Assembly: GCF_010365285.1 (NCBI RefSeq)
Contig: NZ_CP048286.1
Span: forward strand, 4,103,501-4,167,500
Length of the DNA stretch: 64,000 nucleotides
Source of the DNA: Paenibacillus rhizovicinus
Lineage (GTDB): Bacteria > Bacillota > Bacilli > Paenibacillales > Paenibacillaceae
Direction of reading: 5' to 3'
Position numbers and translations under genes: made by a program. The notes beneath the pieces were generated by a model. The model searched no databases. It saw nothing but the letters and a program-made list of their open reading frames with translations, and was not told where the DNA came from. Of the stretch, positions 1 to 7,859 are shown piece after piece; the stretch's first letter is position 1; each line of letters starts with the position of its first letter.

Positions 1-2
1 GA

Positions 3-443
3 TCCATTGAACGCGGCGCCCAGCTGTTCGTATTCGTACAGCAGATCCGGGACGTTGAGCCGCTCGCCGCTCAGCTTAGGCACCTTTTCCCTTCGATAAC
101 GATCGGCGGCACATCATCGCAGGATCACGACCGTGCGAGCAAGGTCATGCGATTTCGGGCGCGCGAAATCCGTTTACTTGTCACTACAACCATTCTTGAG
201 CGAGGAGTGACGGTTCCGAAGAGCGATGTGTTCATTCTCGATGCGGACGGCAAGCTGTTCGATGACGCCTCGCTCATCCAAATGGCCGGCCGGGCAGGCA
301 GATCCAAAGACGATCCAGCCGGTAACGTCTATTTCTGCGGATCTGCGCGGACGCGCGCGCAGCAATCGGCGGTTGCGCAAATTCGAGGCATGAACCGGAT
401 TGCGAAGCGTCAAGGCTATCTTCTCGACAAGGAAAGGAAGTGA
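3..443 (+). CDS. comFA: ComFA, DNA uptake ATPase (C-terminal part)
   Basis: Only the last 146 codons are in the window; the frame is open from the left edge. The protein is a DEAD-type helicase/translocase that drives single-stranded DNA uptake during natural transformation at the inner face of the membrane. The C-terminal RecA-like half is visible: motif V is TTTILERGVTVP and motif VI is QMAGRAGR, both typical of ComFA and PriA-like helicases. comFC follows after 7 bases, giving the usual comF order; no comFB-like gene lies between them. Confidence 0.93.
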   Translation, partial: SIERGAQLFVFVQQIRDVEPLAAQLRHLFPSITIGGTSSQDHDRASKVMRFRAREIRLLVTTTILERGVTVPKSDVFILDADGKLFDDASLIQMAGRAGRSKDDPAGNVYFCGSARTRAQQSAVAQIRGMNRIAKRQGYLLDKERK

Positions 444-450
444 GCGAAAC

Positions 451-1287
451 ATGGCTGCAGATGGCATTTGGCAAACGATTCGGCACATAATTCCCTCTTT
501 CACGGCGCTGCTAGCCAAACGGGCACGGGGCTGCCTAATATGCGGCAACCGCTGCGATTCGAAGCAGCCCGGACAGTTCGGCGCCTTATGCGAATCCTGT
601 TATCGCGCGATTCCGTGGATCACACGCGTCTACTGTCCGGTGTGCGGACGCCCGGAGCGCTGTCCCGATTGCGTCCGCCGCCGACAAGCGGCTTTCATTG
701 CCAACCGTTCGGCCGTACACTATGACGCAGCGATCCGAGAATGGTTGGCACTCTACAAATATCGCGGCCATCAAGCACTTGAGCCGTTGCTCGGGGACAT
801 GCTGATAATTGCCTTTCGCGGATTGAAGGCCCAATTATCACGACACAATCACAATTCAGTCCCGCAGTACTTCGAAGCCGTCGTTCCCGTGCCCGTTAGC
901 GAATCCCGGCTGCTCGAACGCGGGTTCAACCAAGCGGAACGGCTGGCTGCCCGTCTTGCTGCGTCCGAAGAGCTCCCGCTCTGGGACGTCTTGCGGCGAA
1001 CGCGGCATTCAGACAAACAGAGTCTCAAGACGCGCGGCGCAAGGCTTCGCGATACGCTTCATCTGTTCGCGGCTGACGTTGCCGAGATGACGCATCTGCT
1101 TCAGTCGATGATCCAACAACGCCCTTCCACAGTTGCCCCCGTCAGCTGCCGGCTATTTCTCGTGGACGATATTTATACGACCGGAAGCACGGCCAATGCA
1201 TGCGCCGAAACGCTTTTAATCGCAATGAAGCAGGCGGCGCCTGCCGTGCCGATCGAAATCTACTGCGTAACCCTTGCGCGTTCATAA
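451..1287 (+). CDS. comFC: ComFC, phosphoribosyltransferase-fold competence protein
   Basis: Partner of ComFA needed for efficient transformation. The N-terminus has a zinc-binding cysteine cluster (CLICGNRC, CESC, YCPVCGRPERCPDC). The C-terminal part has the PRPP-binding loop of type I phosphoribosyltransferases, LFLVDDIYTTGSTANAC, about 35 residues before the end. An in-frame ATG lies upstream at 400 inside comFA, but the ATG at 451 sits behind the ribosome binding site GGAAAGGAAG and gives the usual length (278 aa). Translation is probably coupled to comFA. Confidence 0.93.
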   Translation: MAADGIWQTIRHIIPSFTALLAKRARGCLICGNRCDSKQPGQFGALCESCYRAIPWITRVYCPVCGRPERCPDCVRRRQAAFIANRSAVHYDAAIREWLALYKYRGHQALEPLLGDMLIIAFRGLKAQLSRHNHNSVPQYFEAVVPVPVSESRLLERGFNQAERLAARLAASEELPLWDVLRRTRHSDKQSLKTRGARLRDTLHLFAADVAEMTHLLQSMIQQRPSTVAPVSCRLFLVDDIYTTGSTANACAETLLIAMKQAAPAVPIEIYCVTLARS

Positions 1288-1458
1288 TGCTCCTTTTACT
1301 TTCGCTTTCAATTGCTCGTTCATGACGATTCTTTCACTTATCGCCGGCCCGTCCATGGTGACCCTTTCGACTAACAATGACCCGTTCACGTAGGAATCAT
1401 CCAATGACTGCTGATTTATCGTTAGCAACTTGCGCACAACATCCCCAATATCAGACAA
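1282..1458 (-). CDS. possible small hypothetical ORF, opposite to comFC
   Basis: The 299-base gap between comFC and yvyF holds a minus-strand frame open from 1479 to a TGA at 1282-1284, overlapping the comFC stop tail to tail. From the TTG at 1458 it encodes 58 residues, including VVRKLLTINQQSLDD and ending MNEQLKAKVKGAL, with a charged, protein-like composition. A GTG at 1435-1437 is another possible start. Neither start has a clear ribosome binding site, and a stop codon separates the frame from a GGAGG motif further upstream. I do not recognise a family; it may be a decayed gene or chance. Confidence 0.25.
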   Translation of the reverse strand: MSDIGDVVRKLLTINQQSLDDSYVNGSLLVERVTMDGPAISERIVMNEQLKAKVKGAL

Positions 1459-1586
1459 TCTACCACAAGCTTGACAGCGTTATTTCAATCGGCTGCCTCC
1501 TTCGAACTTGTCCAAAAAAAAGGATGAATTTTGTCTGTTAATGAGTTAATATGAAGTCACAATCGGCCACTTGGAAGGGAGCATGA

Positions 1587-2009
1587 ATGATGGATCTCGA
1601 TAACTGTCCTCGCTGCGGGAAATTATTTGCGAAGAACTTCCGTGACGTTTGCCCAGTATGCATTAAAGCCATCGACAACGAATATATGCTTTGTTCGGAT
1701 TACCTCCGCAAAAATAAAGGCACCACCATTACGGAATTGTCCGGCGCAACGGACGTAAGCATCAAACAAATTACGAAATTTATTAAAGAGGGCCGGATCT
1801 CCTTGATCGGCGCGCCGAACCTGATGTATCCGTGCGAGATGTGCGGCACTCTGATCCGCGAGCATAACAAGTGCGAGGGGTGCCGAGCGAAGCTGCTTCA
1901 AGAGGTGGATAAGGTACGGCCGAACCCGCCGGCGAAGAAGGAAACGAAAGAACCTACGAAAGCGCCTACTTCCGCAGCGTCCGTTTACCGCATTATGGAT
2001 CGGAGCTAA
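1587..2009 (+). CDS. yvyF: YvyF, flagellar-operon zinc-finger protein (TIGR03826 family)
   Basis: Conserved 140-aa protein found next to flgM in Bacilli; its role is not settled, with a regulatory part in motility suspected. Two cysteine knuckles are visible: CPRCGKLF/CPVC near residue 8 and CEMCGTL/CEGC near residue 90. Between them lies an MerR/HTH-like segment (TTITELSGATDVSIKQITKFIKEGRI, split here as TTITELSG and KQITKFIKEGRI). The lysine/proline-rich tail is probably disordered. The start ATG at 1587 (or 1590) follows GGAAGGGAG. A strong terminator follows, so flgM is transcribed from its own promoter. Confidence 0.88.
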   Translation: MMDLDNCPRCGKLFAKNFRDVCPVCIKAIDNEYMLCSDYLRKNKGTTITELSGATDVSIKQITKFIKEGRISLIGAPNLMYPCEMCGTLIREHNKCEGCRAKLLQEVDKVRPNPPAKKETKEPTKAPTSAASVYRIMDRS

Positions 2010-2031
2010 TGGAATACATACTCGTCATAGC

Positions 2032-2077
2032 GCCCGGCGAAAGCGAATCCTAGCGATTCTCTTTCCTCGGGCTTTTT
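2032..2077 (+). terminator. intrinsic terminator after yvyF
   Basis: Two stacked stems, GCCCG/CGGGC outside and GAAAGCGAATC/GATTCTCTTTC inside with one mismatch, followed by TTTTT. It separates the comF-yvyF unit from flgM. Confidence 0.82.
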
Positions 2078-2096
2078 CATTTACAGGGATTGACTA

Positions 2097-2123
2097 TAAA
2101 TAATTATTAAAAACTGCCGATAA
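2097..2123 (+). promoter_or_regulatory. sigma-D promoter of flgM
   Basis: TAAA at 2097-2100 and GCCGATAA at 2116-2123 with exactly 15 bases between them, matching the Bacillus sigma-D consensus (TAAA, 14-16 bases, GCCGATAT). It lies 43 bases upstream of the flgM start, as expected for sigma-D control of its own anti-sigma factor. Confidence 0.88.
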
Positions 2124-2165
2124 TAGTTGTATTAGCGAATCGGTTTTGAAGTTGGAGGGGTTAAC

Positions 2166-2444
2166 ATGAAGATCAATCAATCACAGCGAATCGGTGCCGT
2201 GAATCCGTACCAGAAGCAGAACGATCAACAGACAGGCGGATTGGACCGCAAGCGGAAGAGAGACGAAGTTCAAATTTCCGCCGAAGCGCAAGAAATGCTT
2301 TCGTACAGCCGCGTCAATGACCCGGAGCGGGCGAAGCGCATCGACGAGCTCAAAGAATCCGTCAGCTCGGGAACCTATCAGGTAGATGCCGGCAAACTCG
2401 CCGAGAAGCTGCTGCCGTATTTTAAAAATAACAACCAAGAATAG
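2166..2444 (+). CDS. flgM: FlgM, anti-sigma-D factor
   Basis: Binds sigma-D and blocks late flagellar transcription until the hook-basal body is complete. The 92-aa protein has a polar, disordered N-terminal half (MKINQSQRIGAVNPYQ) and the helical sigma-binding C-terminal half (RAKRIDELKESVSSGTYQVD ending in a KLAEKLLPYF motif). The start follows GGAGGGG. First gene of the flgM-flgN-flgK-flgL-yviE unit, with its own sigma-D promoter. Confidence 0.95.
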   Translation: MKINQSQRIGAVNPYQKQNDQQTGGLDRKRKRDEVQISAEAQEMLSYSRVNDPERAKRIDELKESVSSGTYQVDAGKLAEKLLPYFKNNNQE

Positions 2445-2454
2445 GTGAGTTTTC

Positions 2455-2955
2455 GTGGATGTCCGATCGATAATCGAAACGCTGGAGAAACAAGCGGCAG
2501 TCTACGAACATCTGCTTGCTCTGGCCAAAGAGAAAACTCCATATCTCGTTCATAATAAAGTAGATCTCTTGAATGCAACGATCCAAAAGGAACGGAAACT
2601 GTTGAAAACGGCGGATGAACTGGAATTGCAGCGGATGACGCTTTCGAGTCATTACTTCTCGAGTCTCGGCATGCTGCGGTATAAGGGCGGCAAAATCAGC
2701 GACATGATCAAGACCGTGACTTCGCCTCAAGATAAGTCCAGGCTGAATGAACTCCATCAACAATTGACTCGAGCGCTGGACGAGCTACAGAAAGTAGGAC
2801 GGCTGAATAAGCAGCTAATCGAGCAATCGCTCAAATTTATTAATTATTCCGTCGATCTTCTGGTCGAGGACCCGAACGGCGATTATACCTATCAGCATCC
2901 CCGTAGCAACGGCTATGGCAATGTTCGGACGGGGCTTTTCAATACTAAAGGATAG
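2455..2955 (+). CDS. flgN: FlgN, FlgK/FlgL export chaperone
   Basis: Cytosolic chaperone for the hook-filament junction proteins FlgK and FlgL. The 166-aa product is almost wholly helical and rich in E, K, L and Q, as expected of the FlgN four-helix fold, and sits directly ahead of its two clients. The start is GTG at 2455, preceded by ATAGGTGAG, 10 bases after the flgM stop. Called from composition, length and operon position. Confidence 0.9.
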   Translation: MDVRSIIETLEKQAAVYEHLLALAKEKTPYLVHNKVDLLNATIQKERKLLKTADELELQRMTLSSHYFSSLGMLRYKGGKISDMIKTVTSPQDKSRLNELHQQLTRALDELQKVGRLNKQLIEQSLKFINYSVDLLVEDPNGDYTYQHPRSNGYGNVRTGLFNTKG

Positions 2956-2969
2956 GGGAGACATCCGCA

Positions 2970-4505
2970 ATGACATCTACCTTTCATACATTAGAAACAG
3001 CAAAACGCAGTTTGTTTGCGCAGCAGACGACGATTAATACGATCGGCCACAATATTGCCAATGCGAATACGGAAGGCTACTCCCGGCAGCGCGTGACGAT
3101 GGTGGCAAGCCGTCCGATGGAAGCTTTCGGTATGCAGCGGTCTCTCACGGCCGGTCAATTGGGTACCGGCGTAGAGGCTACAGCGATCAAGCGTGTCCGT
3201 ACTGCGTTCCTTGATGATCAATTCCGGAACGAGAGCAAATATGTCGGCAGTTGGTCCGTTCAGTCGGATACTTTAAGCAAGTTGGAGTCCATCGTGAACG
3301 AACCGTCAGATTCGGGCATTCGTTCGGTAATGGACAAGTTTTATCAAGCCTGGTCTGATCTTAGCAAAGACCCCGAGAACGTGACCAGCCGCAAAATCAT
3401 CCGTGAAACTGCGCTGGCGCTCACCGATTCCTTTAACCAAACAAGCAAGCAGTTGTCGGACTTGAGTAGTGATTTGACGAGCAGCATCGATGTTAAAGCA
3501 ACTCAAGCGAATACCTACACGGACACGATTTCTTCCTTGAATTCGGAAATCCGTCGCATTGAATCACTCGGCGATGATGCCAATGACTTGCGGGATCAAC
3601 GTGATTTACTCGTGGACAAGCTCTCCCAGATCGTGAACGTTGACGTGACAGAGCTTCCTGACGGCTATACGGTATCGATGGGCGGCATTAACCTGGTGAG
3701 CGGCAATACGACAATTCCGTTGGACGGTACGAGCCTGGAAGCGGCGTATCAGGGCGGCCAGTTAAACAACGGCGAAGCGTTCGGCATGATTGTATCGCGC
3801 GATAAGTATGTGGCGGATTATCAGAAACAGTTGGATTCGCTGGCGAATACGCTGGCCAATGGAGAGATTCAAGTAACGATTCCGGCCGGCTCCGTCCTAC
3901 CGGGTACAGGTACGGCGACCACGCAACCCCAAACGATAACAGTGAACGGGATTAACGGTCTGCATAAGCTCGGTTACACACTGGGGGATCCGGCCACGGC
4001 GGGTCAGGACTTCTTCAACTTTGATACAACAAGCGCATCGGGAATAACCGCTGCCAGTATTCGGTTGAATCCGGTCATTGCGGATGATACGAACAATATA
4101 GCTTCGTCGATGCGGACAACCAATGTGAATGGGACAGATACGGTTGTGAAAGGTAATAATACACTGGCGCTGCTCATGTCGGAACTTGGCGAGGTGGAGT
4201 TCAGTTTCGACCAATCCGCAACGGGTAATGGAATCTCGAAGGCGACGCTCAATAACTTTTACAGCTCGATGGTCGGGGGGCTCGGCGTTCAATCCGAGGA
4301 AGCGCAGCGGCAATATTCGAACTCCGTCGCGCAACAAGACCAAGTGGAGAGTACCCGGCAATCCGTCAGCGGCGTTTCGTTGGACGAGGAAATGTCGGAT
4401 CTGGTCAAATTCCAGCATGCTTACAGCGCTGCTGCCCGTTTCATGACAGCGTTCGATGAAATGCTGGATAAATTGATTAACGGTACCGGCCAAGTCGGAC
4501 GTTAG
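2970..4505 (+). CDS. flgK: FlgK, hook-filament junction protein 1
   Basis: Forms the first junction layer between hook and filament. The 511-aa protein has the axial-protein N-terminus (TIGHNIANANTEGYSRQRV) and C-terminal D0 helix (DEEMSDLVKFQHAYSAAARF) characteristic of FlgK and rod/hook proteins. The start ATG follows GGGGAG. FlgN is upstream and FlgL downstream in the same unit. Confidence 0.96.
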   Translation: MTSTFHTLETAKRSLFAQQTTINTIGHNIANANTEGYSRQRVTMVASRPMEAFGMQRSLTAGQLGTGVEATAIKRVRTAFLDDQFRNESKYVGSWSVQSDTLSKLESIVNEPSDSGIRSVMDKFYQAWSDLSKDPENVTSRKIIRETALALTDSFNQTSKQLSDLSSDLTSSIDVKATQANTYTDTISSLNSEIRRIESLGDDANDLRDQRDLLVDKLSQIVNVDVTELPDGYTVSMGGINLVSGNTTIPLDGTSLEAAYQGGQLNNGEAFGMIVSRDKYVADYQKQLDSLANTLANGEIQVTIPAGSVLPGTGTATTQPQTITVNGINGLHKLGYTLGDPATAGQDFFNFDTTSASGITAASIRLNPVIADDTNNIASSMRTTNVNGTDTVVKGNNTLALLMSELGEVEFSFDQSATGNGISKATLNNFYSSMVGGLGVQSEEAQRQYSNSVAQQDQVESTRQSVSGVSLDEEMSDLVKFQHAYSAAARFMTAFDEMLDKLINGTGQVGR

Positions 4506-4523
4506 AATAGGAGCTGAATAGTA

Positions 4524-5438
4524 ATGGCTTTACGTGTTACGCCTGGCATGATGCATTTGCAGCTCTCTCGTAACCTGAATCGCAACCTGACGCAAATGAG
4601 CAGCTTGCAGAATGAAATGTCAACCGGCCGCAAAATCAATAAGCCGTCTGATGACCCTGTAGGCATTACCTACGCCCTTCGTTATCGCGCCGAATTGTCG
4701 TCCAACAGTCAATATCAAGAAAATGCTGATTCCGCGCAGTCATGGTTGGATTACAATGATACCGTGCTTGGGCAAGCGGGCGATGTCTTAAAGCGGGTCA
4801 AGGAATTGGTCGTGAATGGAGCGACGGGGACGAATCCACAGACTGCGCTCGACGCAATCAACGACGAGTTGACTCAGCTTAAGAGCCAATTGCTTGATAT
4901 TGCGAACAGTCAATTAAACGGCAAGTACGTTTTCGGCGGACAGAAGTTCGATCAAGTTCCCTATGATCAAAATCAGCCAGGCTTTGATGCGAAGCAAGTG
5001 GCTACCGATACCGGAGACGTTTCCTATGTTGTTGGCTCGGGTGTTACTTTGCAGATCAATATGTCTGGGAACGAAGTATTCGGCGGCGGCAATCCGACTG
5101 AATCAGATAATGTATTTGCTGTACTCGATAACATCATCAGCAAGTTTGCTGCTGGTGACCATGGCGGAGCAGGGGCAGAGCTTGCTAATCTCGATAGCCG
5201 CACGAATAAAATCTTAAATGCGCGCTCGGAGATAGGGGCGAGGACTAATCGTGTCGAACTGATGCAAAATCGATTGGGCGATTTAGAAACCAATTTAACA
5301 GATTTGCAGTCCAAAGTTGAAGATGCGGATTATGACAAGCTGCTGATTGATTCCCAGGTTAACCAGAATATTTATCAGGCTTCGCTTTCTGTAGGTGCTA
5401 AAGTCATTACGCCTACGCTCGTGGACTTTCTTCATTAA
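4524..5438 (+). CDS. flgL: FlgL, hook-filament junction protein 2
   Basis: Second junction layer, on which the flagellin filament polymerises. The 304-aa protein is flagellin-like: its N-terminus contains LSRNLNRNLTQMSSLQNEMS and TGRKINKPSDDPVGITYALR, and its C-terminus ends QASLSVGAKVITPTLVDFL. The start has AGGAG 18 bases after the flgK stop. Confidence 0.95.
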   Translation: MALRVTPGMMHLQLSRNLNRNLTQMSSLQNEMSTGRKINKPSDDPVGITYALRYRAELSSNSQYQENADSAQSWLDYNDTVLGQAGDVLKRVKELVVNGATGTNPQTALDAINDELTQLKSQLLDIANSQLNGKYVFGGQKFDQVPYDQNQPGFDAKQVATDTGDVSYVVGSGVTLQINMSGNEVFGGGNPTESDNVFAVLDNIISKFAAGDHGGAGAELANLDSRTNKILNARSEIGARTNRVELMQNRLGDLETNLTDLQSKVEDADYDKLLIDSQVNQNIYQASLSVGAKVITPTLVDFLH

Positions 5439-5452
5439 GAGGTGAGTAACTC

Positions 5453-6022
5453 ATGCGGCTTCCGATGATGCAAATTGAATCGCAGCGTGGTTTGATTGGC
5501 ATCGAAACACAGCGTGCCCAGTATCATATTCAGTCACAGCAAGCTGACTTGCAGATTGAAACGAAGCCAACGCAACTCAATATTCACACGTCGCGTGCGG
5601 AGATGCATATTAACCAGGATCGGACGTGGGCGGCTTTGACCGGTGGGAATCCGCTTGAATTCATGCATCGGATCTACTCCCAAATGCCGAATATTGCGCT
5701 GCAAGGCATCGCGAATATAGTAGAGAAATGGAATCGGATAGGTGATTTACGCACAAAGCAGAATCCGATTCCTGAAATCGCTTTTGAAGCGATGAATCCA
5801 GGGCGGCAGAAAATTCAATATTTCGGACCGGCATCGTGTGATAATGTGGACATTTCGTTTACGGTGAATAAGCCGTCTGTTCAGGTTGAAGAGGGAAAAG
5901 TGGATGTCCGCGTACAAATGCATAAACCGGATGTTCAATATGAACGCGGTGACGTTCGGATCTATATGCGGCAGAATCCGGAGTTGACCATTACTCCTCC
6001 GAGAATTGATATGGTAGTATAG
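5453..6022 (+). CDS. yviE: YviE-like protein (DUF6470)
   Basis: A 189-aa protein of unknown function, conserved between flgL and fliW in Bacilli. Its first 60 residues are a beta-type repeat of alternating polar and hydrophobic residues (QIESQRGLIGIETQRAQYHI), and a similar pattern returns in the last 50 residues (VQVEEGKVDVRVQMHKPDVQ). No signal peptide or membrane segment. The start is preceded by AGAGGTGAG. Position alone links it to filament assembly. Confidence 0.85.
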   Translation: MRLPMMQIESQRGLIGIETQRAQYHIQSQQADLQIETKPTQLNIHTSRAEMHINQDRTWAALTGGNPLEFMHRIYSQMPNIALQGIANIVEKWNRIGDLRTKQNPIPEIAFEAMNPGRQKIQYFGPASCDNVDISFTVNKPSVQVEEGKVDVRVQMHKPDVQYERGDVRIYMRQNPELTITPPRIDMVV

Positions 6023-6050
6023 AGTTATTAGTTGTTAATTTAAATAACGC

Positions 6051-6086
6051 AGCTATAGGCGGAGTCAAGCGCACTATAGCTTTTTT
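6051..6086 (+). terminator. weak hairpin with T-run between yviE and fliW
   Basis: AGCTATAG (6051-6058) pairs with CTATAGCT (6074-6081), leading into six T's. The 8-bp A/T-rich stem and 15-base loop suggest partial termination or attenuation rather than a full stop. Confidence 0.5.
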
Positions 6087-6113
6087 CATTCTGATTCATA
6101 TGGAGGTTATAGG

Positions 6114-6551
6114 ATGAAATTTGAGACTAGACGATTTGGAGAAATTGTTATTAAAGAGGATCAAACATACCATTTCGAGCGCGGAATTCCGGGGTTTGAA
6201 CACGATCGACAGTTTATGTTCGTTACAACAGAAGAACTCGAGCCTTTTGCCCATATGCAATCTCTTGAAGATGGAGAATTAGCATTTATTGTTACAGATC
6301 CATTTGTGTTTTTCCCAAACTATGAATTTAATTTGCCTGAGTCTGTCATGAATGAGTTGCAGATTAGTTCGGAAGAGCATGTCAGTATTCGAGTCATTGT
6401 CTCCATCAACGGTGAATTAGAACAAGCGACAGCGAATTTAATTGCTCCAATCATAATGAATACGAATAAACGTTTAGGCAAGCAGGTCATACTTACAGCA
6501 GCGTCATACTCAACTAGGCAACGTTTGTACAAGTCGGAAGAAATTGAATAG
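6114..6551 (+). CDS. fliW: FliW, flagellin-binding CsrA antagonist
   Basis: In B. subtilis FliW binds either flagellin or CsrA; freed from flagellin it lifts CsrA repression of hag translation. The 145-aa product has the family N-terminus (YHFERGIPGFEHDRQFMFV) and the FVTDPFVFFPNYEFNLPE core (seen here as IVTDPFVFFPNYEFNLPE). The start follows GGAGG. It forms a pair with csrA, 17 bases upstream of it, and lies just before the flagellin gene it controls. Confidence 0.96.
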   Translation: MKFETRRFGEIVIKEDQTYHFERGIPGFEHDRQFMFVTTEELEPFAHMQSLEDGELAFIVTDPFVFFPNYEFNLPESVMNELQISSEEHVSIRVIVSINGELEQATANLIAPIIMNTNKRLGKQVILTAASYSTRQRLYKSEEIE

Positions 6552-6568
6552 AGAGAGGGGCGATATGT

Positions 6569-6811
6569 ATGCTGGTTCTATCTCGGAAGAAAGGGCAAAC
6601 CGTAGTGATTGATGAGCAAATTGAAATCACGATACTTGAAATCGACGGTGAGACGATCAAGCTAGGGATATCGGCTCCTCAGAGCGTGCAGATTGTGCGC
6701 AAGGAATTGTTGACATCTGTTACGGAAACGAATCAAGAGGCGGCGAGTAAATCGCATGATCTCCAGAGCCTTATGGTGAATTTGAAAAAAATCAAAAATA
6801 CTTTCCAATAG
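6569..6811 (+). CDS. csrA: CsrA, translational repressor of flagellin
   Basis: RNA-binding dimer recognising GGA in hairpin loops. The family N-terminus MLVLSRKKGQTVVID and the binding segment IKLGISAPQSVQIVRKEL are intact. At 80 aa it is slightly longer than B. subtilis CsrA (74 aa), with a basic tail. The start ATG at 6569 follows GAGAGGGG; an ATG at 6565 is out of frame. Its probable target sites are in the leaders of both flagellin genes downstream. Confidence 0.96.
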   Translation: MLVLSRKKGQTVVIDEQIEITILEIDGETIKLGISAPQSVQIVRKELLTSVTETNQEAASKSHDLQSLMVNLKKIKNTFQ

Positions 6812-6814
6812 CTA

Positions 6815-6841
6815 TAAAACTTTAGCGTGGTTAGCCGATAA
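6815..6841 (+). promoter_or_regulatory. sigma-D promoter of hag1
   Basis: TAAA at 6815-6818 and GCCGATAA at 6834-6841, spacing 15: the same elements as the flgM promoter. It starts 4 bases after the csrA stop and leaves a leader of roughly 85 bases before the hag1 start. Confidence 0.88.
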
Positions 6842-6854
6842 GATAAATATGGCG

Positions 6855-6924
6855 GTTCCAATTGGCCGAGCGGAACTTGCGAAGTCCACAAGGATGTGGC
6901 ACACACTACACAATTTCAGGGAGG
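6855..6924 (+). promoter_or_regulatory. hag1 leader: 5' hairpin, CsrA-binding hairpin and SD
   Basis: Three elements in order. A hairpin GTTCC/GGAAC (6855-6859 with 6872-6876) has a 12-base loop. A second hairpin CCACA-AGGA-TGTGG (6886-6899) displays GGA in its loop; ACAAGGATGT within it matches the CsrA SELEX consensus RUACARGGAUGU. The ribosome binding site GGGAGG (6919-6924) itself contains GGA, so CsrA could bridge both sites and block translation, as for B. subtilis hag. Confidence 0.82.
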
Positions 6925-6933
6925 AAATTACTA

Positions 6934-7704
6934 ATGATTATCAATCACAACCTACCAGCAATGAACACGCACCGCAATATGTTGCTGAACAACGCAGCAG
7001 CTAGCAAGAACATGGAAAAGCTGTCTTCGGGTCTTCGTATCAACCGTGCAGCTGACGATGCAGCAGGCTTGGCAGTATCCGAGAAAATGCGCGGTCAAAT
7101 CCGTGGTCTTGACCAAGCTCAACGTAACGTGCAAGATGGTATCTCGTTCGTACAAACAGCTGAAGGTGCAATGAACGAAGTTTCCGCAATGCTCGTTCGT
7201 ATGAAAGAGCTGAACGTTCAGAAAGCAAACGGCACGTATTCGACGTCGGACAAGTCGAACATTGACCTCGAGTTGGATCAACTTGGCTCCCAGATCGATT
7301 CGATCCTAAACAACACGACGTTTAACGGAATCAGCGTTGCAGGTACTACAATTACGATCCAAGCGAATGATTCGACTGTGCAAATCGCACTTAGTGGTGT
7401 CGCCACTACGAACATCACTGGTCTTGATAGCACTGCCTCATTGGGAGGTATTTCGACTGCTATTACAGCAACGTCTACACAGCGTGCTAAACTTGGTGCT
7501 ATGCAAAACCGTCTTGAGTACACGTCCAACAACTTGGGCACAACGTCTGAGAACATGCAAGCTTCTGAGTCCCGCATCCGCGATACGGACATGGCAAGCG
7601 AAATGGTTAAGCTGTCGAAGAACAACATTCTTCTTCAAGCTTCCCAAGCAATGTTGGCTCAAGCGAACCAACAGCCGCAAGGCGTTCTGCAACTGCTTCG
7701 TTAA
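6934..7704 (+). CDS. hag: flagellin, copy 1
   Basis: Filament subunit of 256 aa, a short flagellin with D0/D1 domains and almost no D2/D3. The N-terminus MIINHNLPAMNTHRNMLLNN and the C-terminal QASQAMLAQANQQPQGVLQL are canonical. An in-frame TTG at 6862 would start inside the leader; the ATG at 6934 has GGGAGG at the right distance. Residues 152-175 are Ser/Thr-rich and differ from copy 2, while all other residues are identical. These Ser/Thr residues are likely acceptors for Maf-dependent glycosylation. Confidence 0.97.
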   Translation: MIINHNLPAMNTHRNMLLNNAAASKNMEKLSSGLRINRAADDAAGLAVSEKMRGQIRGLDQAQRNVQDGISFVQTAEGAMNEVSAMLVRMKELNVQKANGTYSTSDKSNIDLELDQLGSQIDSILNNTTFNGISVAGTTITIQANDSTVQIALSGVATTNITGLDSTASLGGISTAITATSTQRAKLGAMQNRLEYTSNNLGTTSENMQASESRIRDTDMASEMVKLSKNNILLQASQAMLAQANQQPQGVLQLLR

Positions 7705-7723
7705 TCGTTATTGTTTCTCGAAC

Positions 7724-7750
7724 AGAGACCCTAGATTATCTAGGGTCTCT
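7724..7750 (+). terminator. hag1 terminator stem; left copy of the IS target duplication
   Basis: Near-perfect palindrome with arms AGAGACCCTAGAT and its complement (27 bases). Its natural T-run is absent here because the IS begins at 7751; the same 27 bases recur at 9306-9332 on the far side of the IS, followed there by ATTTTGTT. The hairpin is thus both the flagellin terminator and the IS target. Confidence 0.85.
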
Positions 7751-7859
7751 CAGGCTGTCGAGAAAGTCTCGACAGCCTTCACTTTGCCCAATTAATTTAA
7801 TACGACACCGCGTTAATATGTTATAATATAAGTAACATTTACGAACGGATGGTGCCGCG

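Noticed and set aside
6862..6933. Upstream TTG start extending flagellin 1 by 24 residues.
   Set aside because: It lies in the CsrA-regulated leader; the ATG at 6934 has the SD and gives the standard flagellin N-terminus shared with copy 2.
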